Made by a program: the position numbers and the translations under genes | The notes under the pieces: generated by a model | Database searches by the model: none | Told to the model about the DNA's origin: nothing | Seen by the model: the letters and a program-made list of their open reading frames with translations, nothing else | Part shown: positions 1 through 8,841 of the stretch, in pieces | How the letters are laid out: each line of letters starts with the position of its first letter | Position numbering within the stretch: the first letter of the stretch is position 1 | Assembly: GCA_041485125.1 (NCBI GenBank) | Contig: JBGPIT010000013.1 | Location: 1 to 30,549 of the forward strand | DNA from: JBGPIT01 sp041485125 | Lineage (GTDB): Bacteria; Desulfobacterota; Binatia; UTPRO1 | Reading direction: 5' to 3' | DNA length: 30,549 nt

Positions 1-959
<959 letters not shown>

Positions 960-1041
960 CTGGCAGGTGGCAAAAACGTCACGGCGTCGCGCGTCGAACG
1001 CTCGGCGTCCGTTCGTGTGCGCCCGCGGACCGCACTCCTGA

Positions 1042-1053
1042 CCGGCGCGCCGG
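1042..1053. promoter_or_regulatory. 12-bp perfect palindrome upstream of the sigma-54 promoter
   Basis: CCGGCGCGCCGG is self-complementary and sits about 30 bases before the -24 element. A second inverted pair, GGCAAAA at 969-975 and TTTTGCC at 1064-1070, brackets it. Activators of this class bind dyads upstream of their promoters, so either could be an upstream activating sequence. GC-only palindromes arise often by chance in DNA this GC-rich, so the call is weak. Confidence 0.25.
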
Positions 1054-1082
1054 AGAACGTCGGTTTTGCCTGAGTCGGGCGG

Positions 1083-1098
1083 TGGCACCCCGCTTGCT
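1083..1098 (+). promoter_or_regulatory. Sigma-54 (-24/-12) promoter
   Basis: TGGCAC at 1083-1088, five bases, then TTGCT at 1094-1098 fits the TGGCAC-N5-TTGCW consensus with the invariant GG and GC at correct spacing. The predicted transcription start is near 1109, upstream of both candidate starts (1149 and 1188) of the CpaE-like gene. The gene just before it encodes a sigma-54 activator with GAFTGA, which supports the call. Confidence 0.7.
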
Positions 1099-1187
1099 CT
1101 ACTCCTTCTCGGGCACGCGCCGACATCGCACGTCGCTCGTCATGAGACATGCGTGATCAGGTGCGGCGAGTGCCCCGGATACTGAGC

Positions 1188-2378
1188 ATGGAGACGACAG
1201 CAACCGATACCCCGCTCACGATCCTCGTCCTCGGGGCGTCCGAGCCGCTCGCCGAGCAGGTGGGCGCGGCGATCGAGGCGGTGCCGGCGCTCGTCACGTC
1301 GATCGCGACCGGCAGCCTCGCCGACGGACCACAGCGCCTGCGTGAGTGCGAGCCCGACGCGGTGCTGGTGATCGTCGACGACGACGCCGATCGGGCGCTC
1401 GCGATGATCGCCGCCATGAGCCACGACACGCCGGCGACGCCGATTCTCGCGCTGTCGCGCGACGCGCGACCGGAGAGCTGCATCCGCGCCCTGCGCGTCG
1501 GAGCCGCCGAGCTCGTCGGCTTGCCGCTCGTCGCCGACGAGCTCGCGCTCGCGCTCGCCAAGATCGCCGAGGTGCGGCGGCTCGCGCGCGCCAAGGCCGA
1601 CTCGGCCGGCGAGATCTGGACCGTCGCGTCGCCCAAGGAGGGCGTCGGCGCAACGACCTTGGTCGCCAATCTCGGCCTCGAGCTCCGTCGCGCCGGCCGC
1701 GACGTGGTGCTCGTCGATTTCGACCTCCGCAACGGCGAGCTCGCGCTCGTCCTCAACCTGACGCCGCCCTACTCGCTCGCCGACATCGCCGCGAGCGCCG
1801 ACCGCCTCGACCCGATCTTCCTGCAGGGCGCCCTGGTGCGGCACGACACCGGCCTCTACCTGCTCGCGGCGCCGCCGCAGGGCGACGTCGAGCTCGCGAT
1901 GCGCGCCGACGACGTTGCCGCGGTGCTGGCGCTCTTGCGGGCGACCCACGACTACGTGATCGTCGACGCGCCACCGTCGACCTCGAGCGTCTTGCGCGCG
2001 GCGTTGACGCAGGCCGACCGCATCATCCTGCCGACCGAGCTCACCGTGCCGGGTCTGCGGGCGGCGTGGCGAACGATCGAGCTGTTGTCGACGCTCGATT
2101 GCCATCCACGGCATTTCGACGTGGTCGCGACCAAGCACTCCGCCAGCGCTCTCGACATCTCGCTCGCCGAGGCGCGCAGCACGCTCAAGGTGCCGCTCAC
2201 GGCGACGTTACCGCGGGACGACGAGACCGCGTACGGCGCGCTCAACAAGGGCGTCGCGCTCGCGGACGTCAACCCCGCGTCACCGCTGCGCAAGGCAATC
2301 GTGGCCCTGGTCGAGGCGTTCACCGCCGGCCGGCACGAGGAGCCCAAGAAGCGCGGCCTGCTCGGCTTTCTCCTTTGA
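1188..2378 (+). CDS. CpaE/TadZ-like MinD-family ATPase with receiver-like N-terminus
   Basis: The first ~120 residues look like a degenerate response-regulator receiver fold (TILVLGASEPLAEQV, VLVIVDDDAD). The rest is a MinD/ParA-type ATPase: deviant Walker A PKEGVGATT, then VLVDFDLRNGELAL, and a Walker B-like YVIVDAPP. The second P-loop lysine is replaced by alanine (GATT instead of GKTT), as in several CpaE/TadZ proteins, so ATP hydrolysis may be weak or absent. CpaE/TadZ proteins place Flp/Tad pilus machinery at the pole, but no other tad gene is in the window. The start at 1188 begins the conserved fold. An in-frame ATG at 1149 would add 13 arginine-rich residues. Expression is probably sigma-54 dependent. 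A response regulator and an exported protease follow closely. Confidence 0.82.
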   Translation: METTATDTPLTILVLGASEPLAEQVGAAIEAVPALVTSIATGSLADGPQRLRECEPDAVLVIVDDDADRALAMIAAMSHDTPATPILALSRDARPESCIRALRVGAAELVGLPLVADELALALAKIAEVRRLARAKADSAGEIWTVASPKEGVGATTLVANLGLELRRAGRDVVLVDFDLRNGELALVLNLTPPYSLADIAASADRLDPIFLQGALVRHDTGLYLLAAPPQGDVELAMRADDVAAVLALLRATHDYVIVDAPPSTSSVLRAALTQADRIILPTELTVPGLRAAWRTIELLSTLDCHPRHFDVVATKHSASALDISLAEARSTLKVPLTATLPRDDETAYGALNKGVALADVNPASPLRKAIVALVEAFTAGRHEEPKKRGLLGFLL

Positions 2379-2427
2379 GTCGCATGAGGTGCTTCGCTGC
2401 GAAATCTCGAAACCGACGAGGATGGCA

Positions 2428-2856
2428 ATGGACCTGCATAGGAAGATGAGCTCGAGCGACTTTGGTGCGCGCGTACTGATCGTCGAGGACCACCCGATGA
2501 TCGCGGAGCTGGTCGAGACGCGGCTGCGGATCGAGGGGATGCGTCCCACCAAGTGCCTCGGCGGTCGCGAAGCAATCCAGGTGCTCGGCAACGCCGACGT
2601 CGACCTGGTGATCCTCGACATCATGATGCCGGAGGTCGACGGCTACGAGGTGTTCAAGTTCCTGAAGAGCCAGGAGCGCACCCGCGACACGCCGGTGATC
2701 TTCCTCACCGCCAAGTCGACGCAGGACGACATCGAGAAGGGTCTGGCGATGGGCGCCGATTGCTACATCACCAAGCCGTTCAGCGGCGCCGACCTGGTCC
2801 GCAAGGTGAAAATCCTCCTCGAGCAGCACCGGCTGCGCCCCGCAGCGCACGCCTGA
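2428..2856 (+). CDS. Single-domain response regulator (CheY-like receiver)
   Basis: A 142-residue stand-alone receiver domain with no output domain. Key residues are the acidic pair E20/D21 in LIVEDHP, phospho-acceptor D64 in VILDIMMPEVDG, T94 in FLTAK and K116 in TKPFS. This is a complete phosphorylation site, so the protein should act by protein-protein contact. The ATG at 2428 has AGGA about six bases upstream. ATGs at 2389 and 2422 are alternatives, and residues before 2428 are not family-like. The gene lies 49 bases after the CpaE-like gene on the same strand, so the two probably share a transcript and a pathway. No cognate histidine kinase is visible. Confidence 0.9.
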   Translation: MDLHRKMSSSDFGARVLIVEDHPMIAELVETRLRIEGMRPTKCLGGREAIQVLGNADVDLVILDIMMPEVDGYEVFKFLKSQERTRDTPVIFLTAKSTQDDIEKGLAMGADCYITKPFSGADLVRKVKILLEQHRLRPAAHA

Positions 2857-2864
2857 TCCCCCAC

Positions 2865-3365
2865 GTGCGCGCACCCTCGATTCTGCTCGCGGCGGCCGTC
2901 GCGCTCGCCGCCGCTTCCACCGCCACCGCGCTCGATCCGGCGCCACACCGCGAGTTGCGCCCGCGCGCCGTCGTCCCCGCGCGGCCGACGTCGTACGAGA
3001 TTCCGCTCGCCGGCGACGGCCAGCAGCTGATCGTCCGCGGCACCTTCAACGAGACCGTCTCCGGCCCCGTGCTGGTCGACACCGGCGCGTCGTATTGCGT
3101 CCTCACCCGCGCCACCGCGCGGCGTCTCGGCCTCCGCCCCCACTCGAGCGTCGCCGTCCCGGTCGCGACCGCCAACGGCGAGGTCGCCGCCGGCCTGGTG
3201 ACGCTCGACTCGGTGCAGATCGACCGTGCCCGGCTCGCCTCCGTCGACGCCGTCATCATGGACGCCGTCGAGCCGCCGCTGGTCGGGATCATCGGCCTGA
3301 CGTTCCTGCGCAAGTTCCGCTACTCGGTCGATCACGCCGCCGGGATCTTCCGGCTCGAGCGCTGA
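2865..3365 (+). CDS. Exported retropepsin-like aspartic protease
   Basis: Translation from GTG 2865 gives 166 residues. The first ~23 form a clean Sec signal peptide (MRAPSILLAAAVALAAASTATA), which is the main reason for this start. The mature part carries the aspartic protease motif VDTGAS (D72, T73, G74) followed by the family's second hallmark GIIGLTFLRKF near residues 141-151. Single-domain proteases of this clan act as dimers, each chain giving one aspartate. The signal peptide places it in the periplasm or envelope. It begins eight bases after the response regulator stop, so it is likely the third gene of the sigma-54-linked unit. The substrate is unknown. Confidence 0.8.
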   Translation: MRAPSILLAAAVALAAASTATALDPAPHRELRPRAVVPARPTSYEIPLAGDGQQLIVRGTFNETVSGPVLVDTGASYCVLTRATARRLGLRPHSSVAVPVATANGEVAAGLVTLDSVQIDRARLASVDAVIMDAVEPPLVGIIGLTFLRKFRYSVDHAAGIFRLER

Positions 3366-3684
3366 CGACCCGCTCGGCCCGTCCGACACGGCACCGAGGC
3401 CGGCGCGTGCTTCTCGGCCGCCCGAGCACGCAAGCCACCGACCAACCTCCCGGTCAGCGTCGTTGGCGGCGATATGACCGAACAGTTGCGGCCGTGACAT
3501 CCCGCAGCCGCACCGATTCTCGATGCCGATTCATCTATGTGATCGCACCGCCGCGATTGCGATGGATGCGGTGTTTCCGCTAACATCGCTGCTCTTGTCT
3601 CCGTGGTATACTGCAGCTAGACTGCGCCGCTAAGAGGATCGTCTATCAATCCGGATGGACGGTTCACCGACGGAGGAGGACTCG
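3366..3684. other. Intergenic stretch, no gene seen
   Basis: About 320 bases between the protease and the ribbon-helix-helix gene. No convincing coding frame or terminator is visible. The right end holds promoter-like sequences: TTGCGA (3557-3562) with TAACAT (3581-3586), and the extended -10 at 3604-3612. Confidence 0.5.
3604..3612 (+). promoter_or_regulatory. Extended -10 promoter for the ribbon-helix-helix gene
   Basis: TGGTATACT matches the extended -10 pattern TGnTATAAT with one mismatch in the hexamer. No good -35 lies 17 bases upstream, which extended -10 promoters tolerate. The predicted start is near 3619, giving a leader of about 66 bases before the ATG at 3685. Confidence 0.45.
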
Positions 3685-3900
3685 ATGAACGCCAATCTCC
3701 GACTGAGCGATCTCTACGGACGGGAGAAAGAAGGCGAGACCAAGCTGCTCGCCTTGTACGTGCCGAAAGAGCTGACGGGCAGAATCGATCGCTTGGCGAA
3801 GGACCTGAAGGCGAAAAAGCGCGAGGTGATCCTGGCGCTCCTCAACGAGGGGCTGGATCGCTACCACCGCTCCCGCGGGCGGCGGCGCCGCAAGGCCTGA
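3685..3900 (+). CDS. Small ribbon-helix-helix DNA-binding protein
   Basis: A 71-residue protein. Residues about 22-60 have the ribbon-helix-helix pattern: a short strand (KLLALYVP), a helix (ELTGRIDRLAKDL), a turn with KKREVI, and a second helix (LALLNEGLDRY). RHH proteins dimerise and bind operators through the paired N-terminal strands. The last ten residues are almost all Arg/Lys (RSRGRRRRKA), which would add non-specific nucleic acid affinity. The start is fixed by a strong GGAGGAGGA ribosome-binding site at 3672-3680. No toxin gene follows, so a toxin-antitoxin role is not supported. An autoregulator or small transcription factor is plausible. Confidence 0.8.
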   Translation: MNANLRLSDLYGREKEGETKLLALYVPKELTGRIDRLAKDLKAKKREVILALLNEGLDRYHRSRGRRRRKA

Positions 3901-3983
3901 GCACGGTCCTCGCGCCCATCCCGACAGGCTGGAATCCGATCGCCGACTGACGCGACGGCGCGCGTGGCGCGCCCGCCACGCGC

Positions 3984-4268
3984 TCAGGCCCGCGGCTTGG
4001 CGCTGCGCCGGCGAAGCGTCGCGGTCTCGGCGCTGGGCGCGAGGGTGATCTGGATCCCCTCGGCGGCGAGCCCTTCGAGGAGCGTCGACACGCGGCGTTC
4101 CATGAGCGGGTCGCGGGTCGCATCCATGCTGAGCTCGAGACGCACGTCGTGCGCCTTCGGACTCTGCAGATCATGAACGTGGCTGCGCAAGTTCTCGAGG
4201 TCGTAGGGCGTCGCCTCGGCCGCGAGATAGAGCGAGCCCCTCGGAGAAATGATTCGCGCTTGGAACAT
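3984..4268 (-). CDS. Hypothetical protein, 94 residues
   Basis: I do not recognise this protein. From the ATG at 4268 it reads as a plausible small soluble protein with alternating strands and helices (YLAAEATPYDLENL, RLELSMDATRDPL, VSTLLEGLAAEGIQITLAPS) and a basic C-terminus. The frame stays open upstream to 4505, but that part is Arg/Ser-rich and non-protein-like. No good ribosome-binding site precedes 4268. It lies 142 bases beyond the end of the complex I unit on the same strand, so it could be a distal gene of that transcript. Confidence 0.55.
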   Translation of the reverse strand: MFQARIISPRGSLYLAAEATPYDLENLRSHVHDLQSPKAHDVRLELSMDATRDPLMERRVSTLLEGLAAEGIQITLAPSAETATLRRRSAKPRA

Positions 4269-4410
4269 GGTCACACCGCAACGACTGGTGGGAGTACCGG
4301 ACAGCCGCGACTGTACTCGCGCGTGGTTCGCGAGGTCAATGACGCGTTCGGGGGAGAACGACGATTTCCGCGTGGGGGAGATCGACTCACCGCCCGCGCG
4401 ACGCGTCGAG

Positions 4411-4731
4411 TCAGACGTTGCGCGGCAGATCGTGATGAAACGCACGGTCGTCGAGACCGGCGACGAGCGCCGTGACGTCCTCGCGCGACAAATTGCCACT
4501 CTCATCCATCATCATCGCAGCGACGAAATCGTAACGGTGCCAGTAAATGTGCCGCTCGTGCGGGCGGCGCGGGTCACGCTTGCCGCGGCGGTAGATCCAT
4601 TTCTCGTTGAAGCGCAGGCCCTGCTCCTCACGCTCACGCGGCTCGTTGACGCTGCCGATCGTGACGTCGGGCGTGCCCAACGCGAGGACGATCAGGTTGC
4701 GGGTGACGGTCTTGGTGTGCTCGTGGCTCAC
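4411..4731 (-). CDS. Unknown protein translationally coupled to nuoF
   Basis: A 106-residue protein starting at GTG 4731. The start overlaps the nuoF stop in a GTGA tetranucleotide, so the two should be translationally coupled. I do not recognise the family. The sequence is protein-like: a hydrophobic strand (LIVLALGTPDVTIG), a charged region (EPREREEQGLRF), an aromatic/basic segment (KWIYRRGKRDPRRPHERHIYWHRYDF) and an acidic helix (SREDVTALVAGLDDR). It has no cysteines, signal peptide or membrane segment, so it is probably cytoplasmic and not an iron-sulfur carrier. Its position suggests an accessory or assembly role for the peripheral arm of complex I, which is inference from context only. 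Confidence 0.75.
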   Translation of the reverse strand: MSHEHTKTVTRNLIVLALGTPDVTIGSVNEPREREEQGLRFNEKWIYRRGKRDPRRPHERHIYWHRYDFVAAMMMDESGNLSREDVTALVAGLDDRAFHHDLPRNV

Positions 4732-6008
4732 GTCTCGAAGCTCTCCGGCAGCGGACAGCGGCCCTCGCGGACGTGGGCCTCGAACTCGGGGCGAAAGCGC
4801 CGCAAGAACCCGGTCGCGGCCCATGCCGCGGCGTCGGAAAGGGCGCAGATCGTCTGCCCTTCCATGTAGCCGCCGACCGACTCGATGGTGCGGAGATCGT
4901 CCATCGTGGCGTCTCCCGCCTCGATCCGCCGCAGCAGCTTGTAGATCCACGCCGTGCCCTCGCGGCACTGCGTGCATTGGCCGCAGGTCTCGTGGCGAAA
5001 GAAGCGCGCGATGACGATCGCCGCGCGGACCGTGCAGGCGGTCTCGTCGAGGACGACGATCCCGCCGGTGCCGAGGAGCGTTCCCGCTTGCTTGAGCGAG
5101 TCGTGGTCCATGCGGACGTCGATCTGGTCCGCCGCGAGGACGGGCATCGAGACGCCGCCGGGGATGATCGCCTTCACGGCCCGGTCCTCACGCACACCGC
5201 CGGCGTGCTCGTAGATGATCTCGCGCAGCGGCGTCCCGAGCGGCAGCTCGTAGACGCCGGGCCGCTTCACGTGGCCGCTGACGCCGAAGAGCGTGTTGCC
5301 GGTGCTGGTCGGCGTGCCGATCGACTTGAACCACGCGGTACCGCGCTTGATGATCGCCGGCACGTGCGAGATCGTCTCGACGTTGTTGACCGTCGTCGGA
5401 CAGCCCCAGAGACCGAACACGGCGGGAAAGGGCGGGCGCTTGCGCGGCTGTCCTTTCTTCCCTTCCGCCGACTCGATCATGCCGGTCTCTTCGCCGCAGA
5501 TGTACGCGCCGGCGCCGCGCATGAGGTGGACGTCGAAGTCGCGGGGCGAGCCGGGACCGAGGAGACCCGCCGCACGCGCCTCGCGCAGCGCCGCGTCCAT
5601 GATGCGGTAGGCGCTGACGTACTCGCCGCGGATGTAGACGTAGGCGGCACGGGCGGCGATGGCGTGACCGGCGATGATCAGACCTTCGACGAGGAGATGC
5701 GGGTTACGCTCGAGGATCTGTCGGTCCTTGAACGTCCCGGGCTCGCTCTCGTCGCCGTTGCAGGCGATGTAGCTCGGCTTCGGGCCGCCGGGCTTGGGCA
5801 TGAAGCTCCACTTCTGTCCGGTGCTGAAGCCGGCGCCGCCGCGACCGCGCAAGCCCGACTCCTTCACTTGCTCGATGACGTCGGCGGGCGAGAGCTCGCC
5901 GAGCGCGCGCGCCGACGCCTCGTAGCCGCCCGCGGCGCGGTACGCGTCGATCGCGCGATAGTCGGTGCCCTCGGGCGGCAGCAGGTAGCGCTCGACCGCG
6001 GCAGTCAT
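4728..6008 (-). CDS. nuoF: NADH-quinone oxidoreductase subunit F
   Basis: The 51-kDa NADH-binding subunit, 426 residues, which takes hydride from NADH onto FMN and passes electrons to the N3 cluster. Visible are the Gly-rich motif GLRGRGGAGFSTG (52-64), the FMN/NAD region CNGDESEPGTFKDR (83-96), CGEETGMIES (171-180), NNVET (208-212), and the 4Fe-4S ligands C342, C345 and C348 in CGQCTQC with C388 near the end. The ATG at 6008 overlaps the nuoE stop as ATGA, so an upstream extension is not used. All catalytic features are intact and the length is normal for the family. It is the last recognised nuo gene of the unit. Confidence 0.97.
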   Translation of the reverse strand: MTAAVERYLLPPEGTDYRAIDAYRAAGGYEASARALGELSPADVIEQVKESGLRGRGGAGFSTGQKWSFMPKPGGPKPSYIACNGDESEPGTFKDRQILERNPHLLVEGLIIAGHAIAARAAYVYIRGEYVSAYRIMDAALREARAAGLLGPGSPRDFDVHLMRGAGAYICGEETGMIESAEGKKGQPRKRPPFPAVFGLWGCPTTVNNVETISHVPAIIKRGTAWFKSIGTPTSTGNTLFGVSGHVKRPGVYELPLGTPLREIIYEHAGGVREDRAVKAIIPGGVSMPVLAADQIDVRMDHDSLKQAGTLLGTGGIVVLDETACTVRAAIVIARFFRHETCGQCTQCREGTAWIYKLLRRIEAGDATMDDLRTIESVGGYMEGQTICALSDAAAWAATGFLRRFRPEFEAHVREGRCPLPESFET

Positions 6009-6499
6009 CCGATCTCCCGCAGCAGGTCGTCCAGCCGGTCGGCGCGCACGTTCTCGACGTAGGGCTCGTTGTTGATCTGCACGCACACCGCCGTACCGCA
6101 CGAGCCGAGGCACTGCACCTCCTCGACCGAGTACGCGCCATCGGAGGTGTGCTCACCCGCCCGGATGCCGAGGCGCTCCTCGAGCGCGCGCACGACCTGT
6201 CGCGCCCCGGCGAGGGCGCACGCGATGTTGACGCAGACTTGGATGTTCCGCCGGCCGACCGGGTGCTCGTGGTACATCGGATAGAAGGTGACGACCTCGC
6301 GCACCTCGATCGGGCGCAAGCCGAGGAGCGCGGCGATCTCCTCCTGCGTTTGCAGCGAGACGTACCCGAGCTCACCCTGGGCGAGGTGGAGGGCGATCAG
6401 CAGCGCCGCGCGCGGCTCCGGATACTTCGTCGTCTCGGCACGGATCGCCTCCTTCACCTGCTCCGACAGCCGGCGCCCCTCCCCCGCCGCCGTGCTCAT
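6005..6499 (-). CDS. nuoE: NADH-quinone oxidoreductase subunit E
   Basis: The 24-kDa thioredoxin-fold subunit carrying the 2Fe-2S cluster N1a, 164 residues. Ligands are C89 and C94 (CVNIAC) and C130 and C134 (CLGSC). The N-terminal helical part (YPEPRAALLIALHLAQ, EEIAALLG) and VTFYPMYHEHPVG are typical. The ATG at 6499 overlaps the nuoD stop as ATGA, and a GTG nine bases upstream is less likely. Its own stop overlaps the nuoF start the same way. It works with NuoF and NuoG in the NADH dehydrogenase module. Confidence 0.96.
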   Translation of the reverse strand: MSTAAGEGRRLSEQVKEAIRAETTKYPEPRAALLIALHLAQGELGYVSLQTQEEIAALLGLRPIEVREVVTFYPMYHEHPVGRRNIQVCVNIACALAGARQVVRALEERLGIRAGEHTSDGAYSVEEVQCLGSCGTAVCVQINNEPYVENVRADRLDDLLREIG

Positions 6500-7690
6500 C
6501 GGTCGCACTCACCGCCGATCATGTTGATCATGTCGAAAGTGGGCACGACGTCGGCGAGCAACGCGCCCTGGATCATGTCGTGGAGCGCCTGGACGTTGCT
6601 GAAGCTCGGCCCGCGGAAGCGGCACTTCCAGGGCTTTCCGCTGCCGTTGCTCACCAAATAGAAGCCGAGCTCACCGTTCCCACCCTCGACCGCTTGGTAG
6701 ACCTCGCCCGCGGGCGGCCGCATGCCCTCGGTCACGAGCTTGAACTGGTCGATCAGCTCTTCCATGCGGTTGAAGACCTTGCCCTTCGCCGGCCAGCGCA
6801 GCCGCGCATCGTCGACGTCGACGGGGCCGTCGGGCAGCTCGCGCAGGACCTGCTCGACCATGCGCGCGCTCTGGTGGATCTCCTCGACCCGCACCAGGTA
6901 GCGATCGTAGTTGTCGCCGCTCGTGCCCACCGGTACGTCGAAGTCGAGGCGATCGTAGACCAGGTACGGATAGGCGCGGCGGATGTCGTACGACACCCCG
7001 GCGGCGCGCAGCAGCGGGCCGGTGACGCCGTAGGCGACGAGCTTCTCGGCCGGCAGCACGCCGGTGCCTTCCATGCGGTCGCGGAAGATCGGGTTCTCGG
7101 TGAGGAGCGCGTCGACGTCGGCGAAGATCGCGAGCGCGGCCGCGATCTTCTGCCGGCAGAGCTCGGGAAAGCCGGGCGGGAGATCGCTCTGCAGGCCGCC
7201 GATGCGGACGTAGTTGGTCGTCACGCGCGCGCCGCACAACGCCTCGTGCAAGTCCCAGATGTGCTCGCGCGACTGCATCGCGTAGAGGAACGGCGTCATC
7301 GCCGCGAGCTCGAGCGCGCTCGCGCCGATGCAGGTGAAGTGGTCGCTCATCCGCGACAGCTCGGAGGCGAGGACACGCAGGTACTGCGCGCGCGGTGGCG
7401 CGGTGATCCCGAAGAGCTTCTCGGCCGCCAGGCAGTAGCCGACGTTGTTGATCATCGGGCTCGCGTAGTTCAGGCGGTCGGTGTACGGGATCGCCTGATA
7501 CCACTCGCCGCTCTCGCACTCCTTCTCGAAGCCGCGGTGCAGGTAGCCGACCTCGACGCGCGAATCGATGATGCGCTCGCCGTCGAGCGTGAGATCGAGC
7601 CTGACGGTGCCGTGCGTCGACGGGTGCGACGGCCCCATCTGGATCTCCATCGGCTCGGTATGGAGATCCTCGCCGAGGGGCAGCGGCGGC

Positions 7691-7707
<17 letters not shown>
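6496..7707 (-). CDS. nuoD: NADH-quinone oxidoreductase subunit D
   Basis: The 49-kDa subunit, 403 residues, related to the large subunit of NiFe hydrogenases. It forms the quinone pocket with NuoB. The quinone-site loop GPSHPSTHG (H28, H32) and the conserved tyrosine Y81 in YTDRLNYAS are present. The hydrogenase metal-binding cysteines are absent, as expected for complex I. The ATG at 7707 lies inside the end of nuoC (17-base overlap). NuoC and NuoD are separate genes here, unlike the fused form of E. coli. Confidence 0.97.
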
Positions 7708-8250
<543 letters not shown>

Positions 8251-8254
<4 letters not shown>

Positions 8255-8841
8255 GTCTTCACCACCTCTTGCGCTCGAGGCGTCCGCGTCGGTAGTGCCG
8301 TCCGCTCGTATCCGCGGCGGATGTGCCCGAGTCGGGTCGCGAGCTCCGACTCCGGCACCAGCAGATCGCGCTTGTGCCAGAGGCTCCCCTTCCAGTTGGT
8401 GGTCGCGATCGCCATCCGTTGGCTCATCACGATTGCCTCCTCCGGGCACGCCTCCTCGCAGAAGCCGCAGAACATGCAGCGCGACATGTCGATGTCGAAG
8501 ACCTCGGGATAGCGCTCGATCGCGTCGCTGGTCTCGGCCGGGTAGATGGTGATGCAGTCGACCGGACAGGCCCACTCGCAGAGCCCGCAGGCGACGCAGC
8601 GCTCCTTGCCGTTCGCCATCTGCACCAGGACCGGCATGCCGCGGTACGCCGGCGACATCCGTTGCGTCTCGTCCGGGTACTGGATGGTGAAGATTGTCGG
8701 CTTGCCGCGCAGGAAGCCCCACAGGTTTCGGAAGAAGTGGCGCGAGGTGACGGCGAGCCCGCGCAGGATCGCGAGCGGGCCGATCATATCCATGGCACGG
8801 GGACGCGGCTGGCGCGCGACCGTGACGACCTTGCTCGCCAC
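8251..8841 (-). CDS. nuoI: NADH-quinone oxidoreductase subunit I
   Basis: The 23-kDa ferredoxin-like subunit, 196 residues, with clusters N6a and N6b that connect NuoG to NuoB. Two complete 4Fe-4S motifs are present: C82/C85/C88/C92 and C122/C125/C128/C132, each with its CP ending. The N-terminal helix (AILRGLAVTSRHFFRNLWGF) is the amphipathic segment that lies on the membrane in this family. The start is GTG 8841, sharing one base with the nuoG TAG stop. The next internal Met is 16 codons in. In most operons nuoI follows nuoH, but here it follows nuoG directly and nuoH is missing. Confidence 0.95.

Noticed and set aside
3557..3586. TTGCGA-18-TAACAT as the main promoter of the ribbon-helix-helix gene
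   Set aside because: Possible, but the extended -10 at 3604-3612 is the stronger match and nearer the gene.
3685..4268. Toxin-antitoxin pair made of the ribbon-helix-helix protein and its neighbour
   Set aside because: The next gene is on the opposite strand and has no toxin-like features.
4773..6062. Long plus-strand open frame opposite nuoF
   Set aside because: Antisense of nuoF. The composition is Arg/Asp/Val-rich without domains.
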